A stretch of DNA of 64,000 bases, taken from the NCBI RefSeq assembly GCF_963662255.1, contig NC_085073.1:1116001-1180000 (forward strand). The letters run 5' to 3'. A program made the position numbers and the translations under genes. Source of the DNA: Cinclus cinclus (taxonomy: Eukaryota > Chordata > Aves > Passeriformes > Cinclidae). Under the pieces are notes generated by a model, which saw nothing but the letters and a program-made list of their open reading frames with translations, was not told where the DNA came from and made no database searches. Shown in pieces: positions 50,801-61,139 of this stretch; the first letter of the stretch is position 1; every line of letters starts with the position of its first letter.

Positions 50801-53800
50801 TCCATGGGCTGGGGCCCATCTCCCAGACTCTTCATTTGAGGATGGGGGTGACATGACACAGTGACAAAATCCTGATTGTAAGATGTCTGCTGTTGTCTTC
50901 TAATATGACAGTTTATAACACTGAAATAATTAGGTTTGTGTGCATATCTCTGACATTTTTGGGATATTTTTGAAAACTCTGATAGTCATGATTATGCCTG
51001 TAGGCACTTCTTTCTTGTTTTAGAAGAATACCCTTCTAGTAGAGAATTTGTTTGGAATTTGATTATGTACTTTCAGAAGAGACAAAGAAAAGAAGCATTT
51101 CTGGCAATTCACAGTTCTTTTATATTTCCTATGATGTTCTGAGGTGCAGTGTAAATATTAATATAGGAAGATAGTTGTCCTTTCCATGTTAGAAGCATAT
51201 CATAAGTTCTCATTTGGCAGAGGTTCCTGAGCATTCTGTATTATCCTACATCTGCCTGCAGTTAATGTTTTTAAAACCATCCCTGTAGATGACTTGCAAG
51301 GGAGAATCGTGCCTTGGCTGTTCCACATAACCATGCCATTATCCCCAGTCTGATAGAAGTAAGAAAAGGAAACAGACTACAGTTGTATCATTTTTGTGTT
51401 GCCTTTCTTGCTGGCAGTTTTCTGGAAGAACTTTGTGGGCAGGATGAGGTAGGAGGTGGGGGAGGTTGTAACTTGTACAAATAGAAAGCTAACACACTCA
51501 ATATTCTAACCATGTGGTCATACTAGTACCTGAAAAAATTTCAAATCCATGTTTGTTTCCACTATGGTTTCCTTTAGTATCCCTGCTTAGGAGTGTATGT
51601 TATGCACCTGACTTCCATGGTGCAAGTAGGCAGAAGAATTTCTCACTATTTAGAAGTGTTAAAAATAATTTTGCCATAAAGGAAGCTTCCTGGGGTTTTA
51701 GAAATTGTGTTTAGTGCCTGGCTTGTAAGACTATGCTGAAAATCAACATATGAACTGACACTGAATATTTATTAGAAATTGGAAATTCTTTATGTTGTGT
51801 AATCACACTGAGAAAGTGTAGTTTCTCACATTACACTGTATCTCAAGACAGTTCCTACCTGTGTCTGCTGTGACCTTTCGTAAAATTGACTGCCGATTAC
51901 CTGAAACATGTCTGCTTCCTTCTCTTAAATCCCAGGGTAATGAAAGAAAATTCAAGCGACTGAATTACATTACCATGCCTTTTAGTCTACAGAAATAGGA
52001 ATGATGATGTGGTTTGCAGGGTATTGCCAGTATTTGCTTGCATAGCTAGTGTTAAATCTAGGCCAAGTTGCTTTAAAGTCTCCAAAATTTAATAGGGATA
52101 TTATATTGATGGTATAGCAAAAACTAAACAGACTTCTGGCCATCTCCTTATCTGTCATTTTGTGTAGGAAGTTGCAGTGAGAAGCATTACTAAATCAGTA
52201 GTCATGCGAGAGAATGAAGAGGAAGAAGACGAAACAGAATATGGAGAGGAAGACCTTTTCAACCAACAGGTAATCAGATGCAGACCAGATGTTTAACTTG
52301 TGTCTCATTAGTTCCATCAATCAGGCATAAGATTTAGGGGGGGGATACTCCAACTTTTGTCAGCTCTGAGTTTCCTGGTGCTTTCTTCCTATCCTTCAGT
52401 GATTGCTTGCAGCATTGCAGTGCACCGAAAGAGACAATGTGAGCAGTGCTGCTAGAAATTACTGCTGGGATCCATCCTGATACAGCTCAGGAAGTGGCTG
52501 ATGCCAGCTCAAGGTTTCTATGCTTCAAATCATGCTTTTGCAGCATTAGCAGGCAGTGTTCCTCCCAGTATCTGCTGCTCTGTGCAACTGAGCTGGAGCA
52601 TTCTTGCTGGAAGCAGAATATTACCAGATAACCACTGAAAACCAGGAATGGGCATGCTTCTCTTGATGAAAGCATCAGATTATTGGTTTATTTTCTGATA
52701 CAGTATACCTTATACACCTGAAACAAACTTGTTTTTCCTTAATAATACCACCTGTATGTTTTGATAACCTTTAGTTTAATTATGTTAAATAAGTGACCAG
52801 CAATGGACAGAGCAAAAAAAGCAGAAAGATACATAGGTGATACCAGAAAATAATTTAAATTTTAAACTAGATTTGTTCTTCTGATCAATGACTATTAGCT
52901 CTTTTTCACAAATAATGCATTCTGTGCAGGTTTGCAGGTGAGTTCTCAAAGCGTTTTAGTCCCAAAGATTGAACAGTGCATTTGTAGTATAAAACAACTG
53001 ATTTTTGTTACCCAAAAAAGCAGCTATACAGCAGAGATCTCTCTCAAATGGAATCAGCATTTGAAATAAAGGAACTTGCTGGTCGTGAGCTACTGGCCTC
53101 GCAATTTTCATCTGTAATCTGTATTGCTTTTGGAAATACCGACACTAACCAGTAAACCTGTCGCAGTGTACTGGTTCGAAAAGCAAAACCAGTGAGACTT
53201 CAAGTCAGTAATACAGTTTTTAATAAGGAAAAGAAAAAGGAAAAACAAAATACGTGCAATAATAAAAAACAAAGCCACTGACAGAGTCAGAATACAGTCT
53301 GATACCTGTCAGTCAGGGTGTTGGTGCAGTCCGATTAGATGGTGGCTACAGTCCTCCTGGATTACAGATGTGGTTCAGTTGAAGCAGTGGTATTGTAGAA
53401 GGTGCAGTTTTTCCTCCAAAGGGTCCAGCGATGATGTGGAAAAAGCCTGGTTCTTCCTCTGGAATCCAGTGGAAAAAGGCTGCTTTTGGCGTTCTAAACC
53501 TCAGTTTTTATCTATGTAGGAAAGGCTTGGCTCCTCCTCCTGGCTGGAGCATCTCCCAATGGGATGATGTAATCTTAATCAGTTACACAGTAGGACTCAG
53601 TGGCCCATTAACAGAAGATACTTCCCACAGAGATAAGGATGATCACCCTTCTCAGATGGTAATAGAATATGTATCTTGTATTGTAAACCAGGACAGCAGG
53701 AAAGCACAGCCAGAAGAGCAGTGTGTCAGTCCTGGCAGCAGACGGAGACATATGGTCTACTTCTTTTTATGTAGTGATGTTCCCTTAAAGTAACTAAACT

Positions 53801-53942
53801 ACTAAAAAAGTGGTTTGGCAATTGAGATGATAACCAGAGTCTAGGCTTGCAGTCTGAATAGCTGGTAAGAACTGAATTCAACTTGTGTGTCTTATTTTAG
53901 GGTGATCCCAGAACAACCTCTCGAGGATGCTCAGTGATGTGA
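23380..53942 (+). CDS. LMNB2: Lamin B2, 12 coding exons, 599 aa
   Basis: Type V intermediate filament of the nuclear lamina. Exons: 23380-23580, 32682-32818, 41139-41295, 42036-42161, 44541-44711, 47841-47966, 48165-48385, 48970-49258, 49749-49856, 50671-50790, 52168-52269, 53901-53942. All introns are GT-AG and the phase is continuous. The head carries TPLSPTR (Ser16, the mitotic CDK1 site). Coil 1A opens [20 protein letters not shown]; the rod ends with the [12 protein letters not shown] motif (exon 7/8). Exon 8 adds the second mitotic site LSPSPSS (about 384-388), a Ser-rich run and the NLS KRKR (413-416). The Ig-like tail domain spans exons 8-11, then an acidic [14 protein letters not shown] stretch. 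The last exon ends in CaaX box CSVM for farnesylation. Length is within one residue of the 600 aa remembered for chicken lamin B2. CSVM, Ser16 and overall identity favour LMNB2 over LMNB1. No break is seen. Confidence 0.98.
28173..29709 (+). mobile_element. ERV LTR (copy C), 1.5 kb, with VNTR, in LMNB2 intron 1
   Basis: Plus-strand ends TGTTGGAGGC and AAACAAGACA. Flanks GTGGT (28168-28172) and GTGAT (29710-29714) look like a 5-bp duplication with one later mismatch. Direct-repeat homologue of copy A. It retains the empty site (CTTGCTACTCAGAGG) of the LTR that is nested in A. It lies sense to LMNB2, given the family orientation inferred from copy E. Confidence 0.78.
29090..29472. repeat. 24/28-bp minisatellite (VNTR C) inside LTR copy C
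   Basis: About 14 units of the same 28-bp repeat as arrays A and B, in the same orientation as A. The shortest of the three arrays. It is followed by a poly-T tract (about 29487-29518). Confidence 0.95.
29800..30195 (+). mobile_element. CR1 LINE 3' end
   Basis: Carries GATTCTGCACCTCTGCTCTG, GCTGTGGCTGCCCCATCCGTGG, a GGTCCTTGCCAGCCCAGCCC-like segment and the terminal TTCTGTGATTCTATGATCATGG. Internally deleted relative to the CR1 3' region as remembered. The left boundary is uncertain. Confidence 0.75.
30205..31985 (+). mobile_element. CR1 LINE fragment split by an LTR
   Basis: Left half 30205-30903 runs through AGTTTGCCAATGACACTAA, ATGTAAAGTTTAACAAGCAC and AATGTCCAAAGAAGGGCCAC. The right half resumes at 31603 with TTCAGCCTGGAGAGAGGGAG and AGGGGAGACCTCAATGCAG and ends near TTCTATAATTTTATG. 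The two halves are collinear with CR1 and are separated only by the 699-bp LTR, so the CR1 is the older insertion. Confidence 0.85.
30904..31602 (-). mobile_element. Solo ERV LTR (copy E), 699 bp, no VNTR
   Basis: Plus-strand ends TGTCCTGGTTTG and CCCCCAACA, with a perfect GGAAG duplication at 30899-30903 and 31603-31607. On the minus strand it starts TGTTGGGGGTTGG and ends AAACCAGGACA, resembling the tails of other avian LTRs. This is the most complete simple copy of the family. Where the VNTR sits in A-C it has a single ACTCAGTCCCAG (about 31120-31131). It contains a 13-G homopolymer (about 31027-31039) that may be length-unstable or mis-assembled. Confidence 0.9.
36490..37192 (+). mobile_element. 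CR1 LINE fragments, two orientations
   Basis: 36490-36795 and about 37005-37192 read in the CR1 sense direction, with TTGCTCTGGGAGAAGCTGTG, AAGGTCCCTTCCAACCCATC and a terminal CATTCTGTGATAC. In between, about 36797-37000 starts AATCATAGAACCATGGAATA, which is the reverse complement of a CR1 3' end. One CR1 therefore appears to sit inside another in opposite orientation, or the fragments were rearranged. Confidence 0.75.
37905..38156 (+). mobile_element. CR1 LINE 3' end
   Basis: ACAAATTCTTCCCTGTGAGG, GGTTGCCCAGAGCAGTTGTG, TCCAAGGCCAGGTTGGATGC and a terminal TGCTGTGATTCTG: the standard 3' region of CR1 in sense orientation. Confidence 0.88.
41771..41817. repeat. (AC)n microsatellite in LMNB2 intron 3
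   Basis: About 23 AC dinucleotides, followed after a few bases by a poly-T run (about 41828-41841). Likely polymorphic. Confidence 0.97.
45472..45612 (-). mobile_element. CR1 LINE 3' end fragment
   Basis: Starts GAATCATAGAATTGTAGAG followed by GGTTTGGGATGGAAGGGACC and AACTAGACCAGGTTGCTC, the reverse complement of the CR1 3' end. Confidence 0.88.
46250..46410 (+). mobile_element. CR1 LINE internal fragment
   Basis: AAGTCCAGAGGAGACCACAA, GACTGGAGCACCTCATATGG, AGAGAGCTAGGGTGTACAGA and CTCCAGGGAGACCTTACTGG follow the order of the CR1 3' region in sense orientation. Confidence 0.82.
53167..53695 (-). mobile_element. Solo ERV LTR, 529 bp, in LMNB2 intron 11
   Basis: Plus-strand ends TGTACTGGTTCG and AAACCAGGACA form imperfect inverted termini. 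Flanks share GCAG (53163-53166 and 53696-53699). On the minus strand it has ATAGATAAAAACTG (TATA-like, about 53500-53513) and TTATTAAAAACTG (polyA-like, about 53215-53227) in the correct order, so it is antisense to LMNB2. It lies about 200 bp before the last exon, which encodes the CaaX box. Confidence 0.8.
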
Positions 53943-56900
53943 AAAAAGAAGAAAAACTATTATTTGCGCTTTTCCCCCTTCATTTATTTCCTTTTATTTT
54001 TGCTGTTTTTTCCTTCCAGAGCCACTGAAAACTATTTTTATATGCATCACCTGATTTCTTTGAAGTTTACTCCTTGGTACATTTTTATAAAAAAAAACAA
54101 AAAAAAACTTTATGAACAAAACTGCCAGGATTTCTAATAGATTTCTTTATTTTTCCCTCTTCATTGAAACACTATATTGGAATACAATATTTTTCCCCAT
54201 GCATAATATAAAGTCTTATGTAGAAACCTAAAGCAGAAAAGAGATTTTTAGCTAAAATGAGATGAGACTCCTTGAGTGTACGGTAAATCTATAATTACAT
54301 ATATAACCAGTATAACACCCCCAGAAAAAAGGTTTAATGAAGCGTGTTCATCTACAGGGCCTTGGGGGAGATTCACAGAGTGTCTCCTCTATAGTTGTAG
54401 AAATGCTAGTATTTTGCTGGGTATCCTCAGCAATTTCCAGCTTAGGAAAATTAGACAGATTCATTCAAAGTTCTGCTCCACAATTGCAACAACACAGGAA
54501 AGCTTTATTTTAGTCATTTTTGACTCAGGACCTTGCCATTGGGTCTTTCTCCGAGGTTTGACAGCCTAATGGTAAAACACCTGGGTCTGTCACACCTGAG
54601 CTCCATGTCATTCTTTCAAAAGATCGAGAGTGGTAGTTTCTTTTCCTGAATATACACACCATCCTAAGTTAGAAGTGTCAAACTCAGAGTTCAAACTGTC
54701 TGATTTTTAGGGGATTTTGCCATGGTCACAAGTTAAATCAAGGACACAATTTGTGATATTCAGTATTTATGATTTAATTATTTTGACATACTAAGTTTTA
54801 AAAATATTTTGTTAGGATTTTAGAAGTAAAACGTATTTATACTTTTGACAGTGATAAATATTGGGGATTTTAAAGGTTATCCCATGTAAATGTTGACCTT
54901 TTTAATCAGAGCTAGATATAGCTTGTTCATACTTTGGTTCAAAGGGGCATTGTCAGGTATGAAGGAGCACTATTTGCATAATATAGCAGAAATAGTTGAG
55001 TGACTTTTAAACAGTTGAAAGGAACTTCCTCTGTTAAGGACATAAGTGACACAGCTAAAGACATAAGTGACACAGAGTTCAAGTGCTCAAGGCAAAGTCT
55101 TAACTAGGAGTGAAGGGAGAACAATGTTTTTTATAAAAAATGCATTGTATGGGTTGCAGATGGTTTTTATTTTAATAGGATGCATTTTTTATCTGACAGT
55201 GCCCATTTAGCTTAAGGTTTCTGCCGCTGCATTTCTCTGGCAATAACTCTGAGTCCTATAAGGGTGAGTGTTCATCTTTAAGCATAAGGAAAAATACTTG
55301 ACTGCTCCAAAGAATGCAAATGTTTTTTCAACTCCTCGTTGAAAAATAAACTTAGTAGTTTGGGTACAAAATTTGGATACCATTTGATTCCAATACAGAA
55401 TCCTATTTTTACCTGCACTCTTGAACTCTGATCTTGTCATTCAAATAGTTAAGACTCATCAGACAAGTGACAAGGCTTGGATGTTTTCGGTGGCTTTTGG
55501 ACATTATGTTCTCTGAACAGTACTGTGACTGACAGATATAACCTAGAAAGTCAGTTCAGTGGCTCTGACTGATGGCTTTGTTATGCAAGCAGGGTGGGAA
55601 CAAAAGGGGCTTAAAGCTTCAGGATTTATTTTGCCATTTAAAAATAAATGAAAGATGCTACTTTTCTCTCTTTGAGTGGGATAACTGAATTGCTGAAGTT
55701 AAGCTAATAGACATTTAGAATTATGTTTTAATCTCTTATCATAAGACCCATTACAGAAAAACAGGATGGAGATTTGGCTGTTTGGGCTGATGAGATAACT
55801 GCATTGATGTACTTGGCCATCTTCCTAATGTAATTTTCCCACTCTGCTTGAGTAGAAGGTTAAATATGTAGTAAATCATGTCTCTCTCTGTAAGGTGTAT
55901 CTAGTGAAATTATGTTTCTCAGACATACTGTTACAATTAACTTTCCTAAATTTGTTGTTATGCAAATGAGTGCAATCAGCATAAAGTTATTTTTGCAACA
56001 CACCTTCCAACCACTGGACACCATTTCCCTTTCTGACCCACAGCTTCTATAATATACTCACATAGTATTTGAGGGCTTTTTAATTTTTCCCTAAAGATCT
56101 ATATTTATATTTTTTTTTACATGGGCCAGTTTTCAGACTGCTTATTCCTTTAAGATTTCCTGTAAATTTAAGATTATTTTAATCTTAAATACTAAAGCAA
56201 TGAATGTGTAGTTAATTTACATTTTTTCTTTGGTTTTTGGTTTATTCTTTTCCTGTAAAGAATGGCCTCAGAAAGGCAGCTCAAATGAAGAAAAACCTCT
56301 TGCTACCTGAGCCATATTCTTAGCAGCTACTGTATGGGGAATGTGTCTTCTTGTAGCCTTAAGAACTGGTGCTTGCAGATCTCTTGTGATGAGCATTGTG
56401 CCCTTGAGTAACAGTCTGCAGAATTTGTCCTTAGAATTGGAACTGTGTCCTTTAACTTTGGAAGCAGTTTATTTGATTCTTCAGGACCATGTTTAGATAT
56501 ATGCAGGTCAAATAAACCTGTGATTGACACTGTGGGAAAAGTCAAGTCTGAATGTGGATGATACTGATACCACAGTGCTTTTTAATAGGCTACTACAAAT
56601 AACTCCTGGCTGTAAATTACAAGACACAGAAGAACTACTGTATTCCATGTACTTTTTTTTTTGTGTCACCTTCTCCAGCCATTACCTTGGCCTCTTGTTT
56701 TTGATGCTGAGATTCAGTCTAACGGCGCTGTTCCAGCTAGACTGGGAGGCAGTTTTGTGGCTTTACCAGTCCAAAATGCATTGTTTCTTTCTTTTTTTTT
56801 TCTTTTTCTTTTCCAAGATTTCTTTCCATTCTCAGGATATTTAAAGCTTTTTTGTTCAAATAAAATCCAATGTCTCCTTGCCCCCTTTTTCTTTTTGATC

Positions 56901-59115
56901 CTGTATAAGATGAATACAGTCTTGGCAAAATTACAGCGTAGACAGTAGTTCTACTCCAGTGCTGAAACCTGGCATAAAGCTTGAGGGACAAATAGATTTG
57001 ACTCATCTGGAGAAAAATTATTTTAAGGTGTCTCTGATGAGGGAAAAGAAGCTTTTATCAGAGTAGTTACTTGAGCGTAACTATCCATATGGATGTTCTT
57101 ATTCCAGAAATATAACCTTATTCTGGATGAAATAGTAAATAGTTTTTCCTATGTGTAGCTCATAACAGAATATCATATAAAATACAATAAACACATCCTG
57201 CCTACTCCTAAGCTCATGCCACATGAAAATGTTTGTCTCAGAACAAGTCCATCCGTCTGCAGACCTGTGGTGCCTTCTGGAGTGAGGTGTGGCCTCAGAG
57301 TCCCTGGCATTTCATGCTGCTTTTTTCTCCCTTGCTTCTGCATCTGTTCCTTTAACTGTTGCATTGCAGTGATATACTCCAAGGAGTGGAGTGGCTGGGA
57401 TTCCCTTGTTCCTGCACATCTGTATTTCCTGTTCCCCTTGTTGCTTCACAGCTCTATTACCCAGCAGGTGTCTTTATGCCTACATGGGGCTCCAGCGTGG
57501 CTCTGACAGAACCCATCACTTGCACTGACATGTTGCTCATTTATCTTTAGCTCTGTGTTGCCATTGGATGGACAGTTGGCTGCATAGTCTGCATTTGTAG
57601 CAGGAACCAAAAGTCTCAGGAAGAACATAAATAATCTTCTTCCTTGTGATGTAAAAGTCAGCTGAGCATGTGTGCAAGCTGGCAGTAGTGTGGGAATTGT
57701 ACTGCAGTGTGAAGCAGGCTGCAGTGTGAAAAGAGATCACAATGTGTGGTGTTTGTCCTCAAGCAATGGGACACTTCATGTTCAGTTCAGGGATCTTACT
57801 GGGTTTTATGCTCCTTTTTTTTTTCTTTTTTAATGCTCATCGTGTATAGTGTATAAAAGCCCTTGAATTACAACCTGAACAGAGGTTGCAGGTTAGAAGA
57901 GACCTGTAAAAACTCTCTCTACTCCTGAGGACCTTAGAGAATCTGTTACTTCTGTGTGCATCAAAAAGGTTTTGATGCTGCAGGAAAACATGCATGATGT
58001 TTGTTCTAGATCTCTTGTAGCTACTTCTTATGTCTTAACTATTAAACCATTCTATCTCTTATTTATGTATCTTCTTTTGAAAGTCTTATCTCTAAACAAA
58101 GGCATATCCATATTTGATCCTGCATTTTATTGTCACTGTTGGGTCCAAACTCTGTGTGAGCAAAGCCTTGTGAACCAGTGAGCGGAAGGTGAGATAGTGA
58201 TTGCATTTTTCAAAGCACTGTTTTAGCTGAACGTCAGGACAAATTATATTGAAGAGATTATTTTCTCATTTTAAATGGCCTGGGAAACAGAATTTTTATT
58301 TGCCCTTTAATATGCTTAGCTTTAAACCAGTTTAAAATTATTGAAAGGTATTTGTTTTTTGTTTTTTTTTAATACAAGACCATATTTACATGCAATTATC
58401 ATTTGTAAACATGCCTTTCTTGAAATGCTAAGGTCTAGAATGAAAAAAATGTGAAAGCCTCCATTCAGAATAGTACAAGCAGTGAATTGACTTGGAGTTC
58501 CAGAAAATAAGATGTCGTTTCTTGAACTTCCAGATTTTCTAGTTAGCTATTACTGAAGTGACAAGTCCATCTTGGTAATGCAGATGTTATTGTATATTCA
58601 GATACCCAGATCATTACACTAAAATTACAAGCAATAATCTATTTTGAGCAAGTCTAAGGCAAAATGCTTTCCATTTGGGCATAAAATACAGTTGATCTCT
58701 TATTTTCATAGCAGTGATGCCTTGTGACTTGAATTGTGATTTTTATTCTTTAAAATTTTTAAACAAAATTTTGACTGAGATAGGTCTGGCTTGAGGGCAC
58801 TGAAGTAGTAACTGCCTCCAGTCAGCTGCTGCCAATGACTTTTTGAGAGATTCAAGTGTTTTAAATAGGGAATTACAAAAAAGGTTGTAACAGAAACACA
58901 AAGACAATGAAACAATGAAAATGTTCACTTGAAACTTAGGAAAACTACATCATGACCTAGACTTTATCATTTCAAAGTGGTTGGTTATTTTCTTTTTAGA
59001 ATATGCATGCCAAATGTCTTGTCTTTTTCAATGATTTGTAATATACATTTTATGACTGGAAACTTTTTGTACAACACACTCGAATAAATGTTTTGCATTT
59101 TATTGGTTTCCTTCT
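53943..59115 (+). other. LMNB2: LMNB2 3' untranslated region (putative, 5.2 kb)
   Basis: From the stop codon after CSVM to the polyA signal at 59093. No other gene is recognisable. Several AATAAA hexamers occur earlier (near 56513, 56859 and 57185), so shorter isoforms are plausible. The length is inferred; transcript data would be needed to fix the end. Confidence 0.6.
59093..59098 (+). terminator. LMNB2: Distal LMNB2 polyadenylation signal
   Basis: AATAAA preceded by TTTTTGTACAAC (a UGUA element) and followed by a T-rich TTTTGCATTTTATTGG region, a canonical cleavage context. It is the last good signal before the intergenic gap. Confidence 0.65.
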
Positions 59116-59240
59116 GTCTATTACCCAACACACCGGTCATGTGGGCTGTTTGAGATGATCCATCTGAGGAGGCCTCCAAGTGTGGAGAGAGGACACAGAG
59201 CTGCTGTCCGTGCTCCCAAGAGTAACCAGATGAATCACAG

Positions 59241-59338
59241 TGTGTCCCTCAGGGGGGATTGCAGGGCGTGTTCTAGAACGGATGGTGGGATGTGTTCCAG
59301 CAGGGATAGTGGGATATGTCCCAACAGGGATCATGGGC
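59241..59338. repeat. Imperfect 24-bp tandem repeat
   Basis: About four units such as TGTGTTCCAGCAGGGATAGTGGGA and TATGTCCCAACAGGGATCATGGGC, diverged by several substitutions. It sits just downstream of the LMNB2 polyA signal. Confidence 0.75.
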
Positions 59339-60494
59339 GGCGCTCCAGAAGCAAATGAACACTTTCCTTATTAAACGTGACAGAGTTCTGCTGGAACCTG
59401 CTGTCCTCTGTGATCTGTACTAACAAAAGCAGGGGGAAGAATATCAGGAGCTGGAGCAGATAAACGTTCCCTTGCTTTCTCATCACCGCTGTACTGAAGG
59501 GGTTTTTCCATTTAACCTACCTGACGCTAAATAAGAATGAGAGCAGATACCAATCACTGGCAAAGACGGGTTCTTAGGAATGGACCAAAGCCTTGCCACG
59601 AGTTGATGCCTTTGCCAGCCTGGCTCAGCTCCCAGCTCACTTTTGAGTCTGTACTCATTTTAAGATTGTAGGCAGCTCTCCCAATCGTTAGCACTGGCTG
59701 CTGATGCTTCTGCGGGGTGGTAGGAATGTTTGAAGTGGGTAAATCCAAAGACTGATGATACGGTTTGCAGTACTCTGGGGGTTCGGGCTAGTGAAGATGA
59801 GCACAGTTTTGGCTTTAGCTCTGCTGTCGTGCTGTCCCCTTCTCTCAAGCCATTTCCTACCTGCTCATCACACCTCACCCATGTAGAGGAGCTCCGCAGC
59901 GTTGTCCTCTCCCATTTGCTTCTACCTCGTCGCCCAGCACTTTAATGGAGGGAGTCGAGGCAGATTTTAAGGGCATGGGCCTCTCACCCGAGGCACGTAA
60001 GGCAAAGGGAAGCCTGGAAGAACAGATGGATGAATTCCAGAGAGAGCCCAAAGGGGAGCTTCTCTCTGCGGGGATCCCAGCAGAGGCGGTGTTTCACCAC
60101 GGGGTGCAGCTGGACAGCGTTTGTGTCTCTGGTGATGCCGGTGTAAAGCCCCTTCCCGTTGCCTCAGTTCGTGGTGCTGCGTTGAACCCCGCTACTCGAA
60201 CGCTGTTGTCCGATGCGGGCCCGGTTGGGCCCCGGGGAGTCCCTTGGGAGTTCGCTCGGGACCGCCTCCTCCGCGGCCGGGGATGACACCCGCGCTCGGG
60301 TCACGGGCCACAAGCGAGGGCGGGCCGGGCGTCCCCGGGCTGGGGACAGCGTGGACCGGTCCCGCTGAGCTGAGCGCTCAGTCCCGCCCGGCGCGGGGGC
60401 GGAGGCGGCGCGGGGCCCGCCGGGAACCGCAGTCCCGGGCGCCGCCATTTCTCCCTCCGGTAGCGCCGGGCACTCGGGCGCGGTAACTCTGGGC
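59339..60494. other. LMNB2-TIMM13 intergenic region and TIMM13 promoter
   Basis: Short gap leading into a CpG island from about 60150. No TATA box is seen near the TIMM13 start; a GCGCCGCCATTTC (YY1-like, reverse orientation) lies at about 60439-60451, some 45 bp before the ATG. A 113-codon plus-strand frame (59945-60286) has no recognisable family. The human counterpart of this interval contains the lamin B2 replication origin. Confidence 0.6.
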
Positions 60495-60900
60495 ATGGAG
60501 GGCGGCTTCGGTTCTGACTTCGGCTCCGGAGGAGGCGGCGGGGGGAAGCTGGACCCGGGGCTCATCATGGAGCAGGTGAAGGTGCAGATCGCCGTGGCTA
60601 ACGCACAGGAGCTCTTGCAGGTCAGAAGCGACGGCGGGGCCGGGCGGGGTGGCTCGGTCCCGGTGACGGCCAGGCCGCCCCGCTCCCCTCGCAGGAGGGG
60701 CGGCGGCTGCGGCCGGAGCCGCGGGCCGCGGTGCCTTTCACAGGCTCTCTCCGCAGCGGATGACGGACAAGTGCTTTCGGAAGTGCATCGGGAAGCCCGG
60801 CGGCGCCCTGGACAACTCCGAGCAGGTGAGGACGGGCGGGAGAACTGGAGACCCGCGGGCCCCTAGTGCGGGGCTGCCGCTGAGGCTCTGTGTCCCCTAG
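60150..60900. other. CpG island over TIMM13
   Basis: Very GC- and CpG-rich, covering the promoter, exons 1 and 2 and both introns of TIMM13. Confidence 0.85.
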
Positions 60901-60999
60901 AAGTGCATCGCCATGTGCATGGACCGGTACATGGACTCCTGGAACACAGTTTCGCGAGCCTACAATTCTCGGCTGCAGCGAGAGAGAGCCAACATGTGA
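60495..60999 (+). CDS. TIMM13: Mitochondrial import inner membrane translocase subunit Tim13, 97 aa
   Basis: Small Tim chaperone of the intermembrane space. With Tim8 it escorts hydrophobic inner-membrane precursors. Three exons: 60495-60620 (residues 1-42), 60757-60825 (43-65) and 60901-60999 (66-97 plus stop), all GT-AG and phase 0. The twin CX3C motif is complete: C48-FRK-C52 and C67-IAM-C71, which form the two intramolecular disulfides. The Gly-rich N-terminus ([17 protein letters not shown]) is slightly longer than in human (95 aa). The C-terminus [14 protein letters not shown] is as expected for the family. The start ATG is the first of the leader and gives the family-standard [10 protein letters not shown]. 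The gene lies in tandem 1.4 kb downstream of LMNB2, as in mammals. Confidence 0.98.
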
Positions 61000-61110
61000 C
61001 GCCTACCGGACTCCGGGCCGAGAGGGACCATGTGGGGAAGGGACAGCGGCCAGTCCAGGTGGTTAGGGGTGAATCCTGCTGCCCCTCCCCAGCCCTTGCC
61101 ATGGCAGAGC

Positions 61111-61116
61111 AATAAA
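61111..61116 (+). terminator. TIMM13: TIMM13 polyadenylation signal
   Basis: AATAAA 112 bp after the stop codon, followed by a T-rich stretch around 61140-61190. The implied 3'UTR of about 130 nt is typical for this short mRNA. Confidence 0.85.
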
Positions 61117-61139
61117 ACCTCGCTGAACCTTTTGCATCC

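Noticed and set aside
54540..54640. tRNA-like D-arm sequence (AGCCTAATGGTAAAACACC)
   Set aside because: No B box (GGTTCGANTCC) at the right distance and no acceptor-stem pairing; not a tRNA.
59945..60286. 113-codon open frame just upstream of TIMM13
   Set aside because: Opens in GC-rich CpG-island DNA, has no family resemblance, and no counterpart gene is known between LMNB2 and TIMM13.
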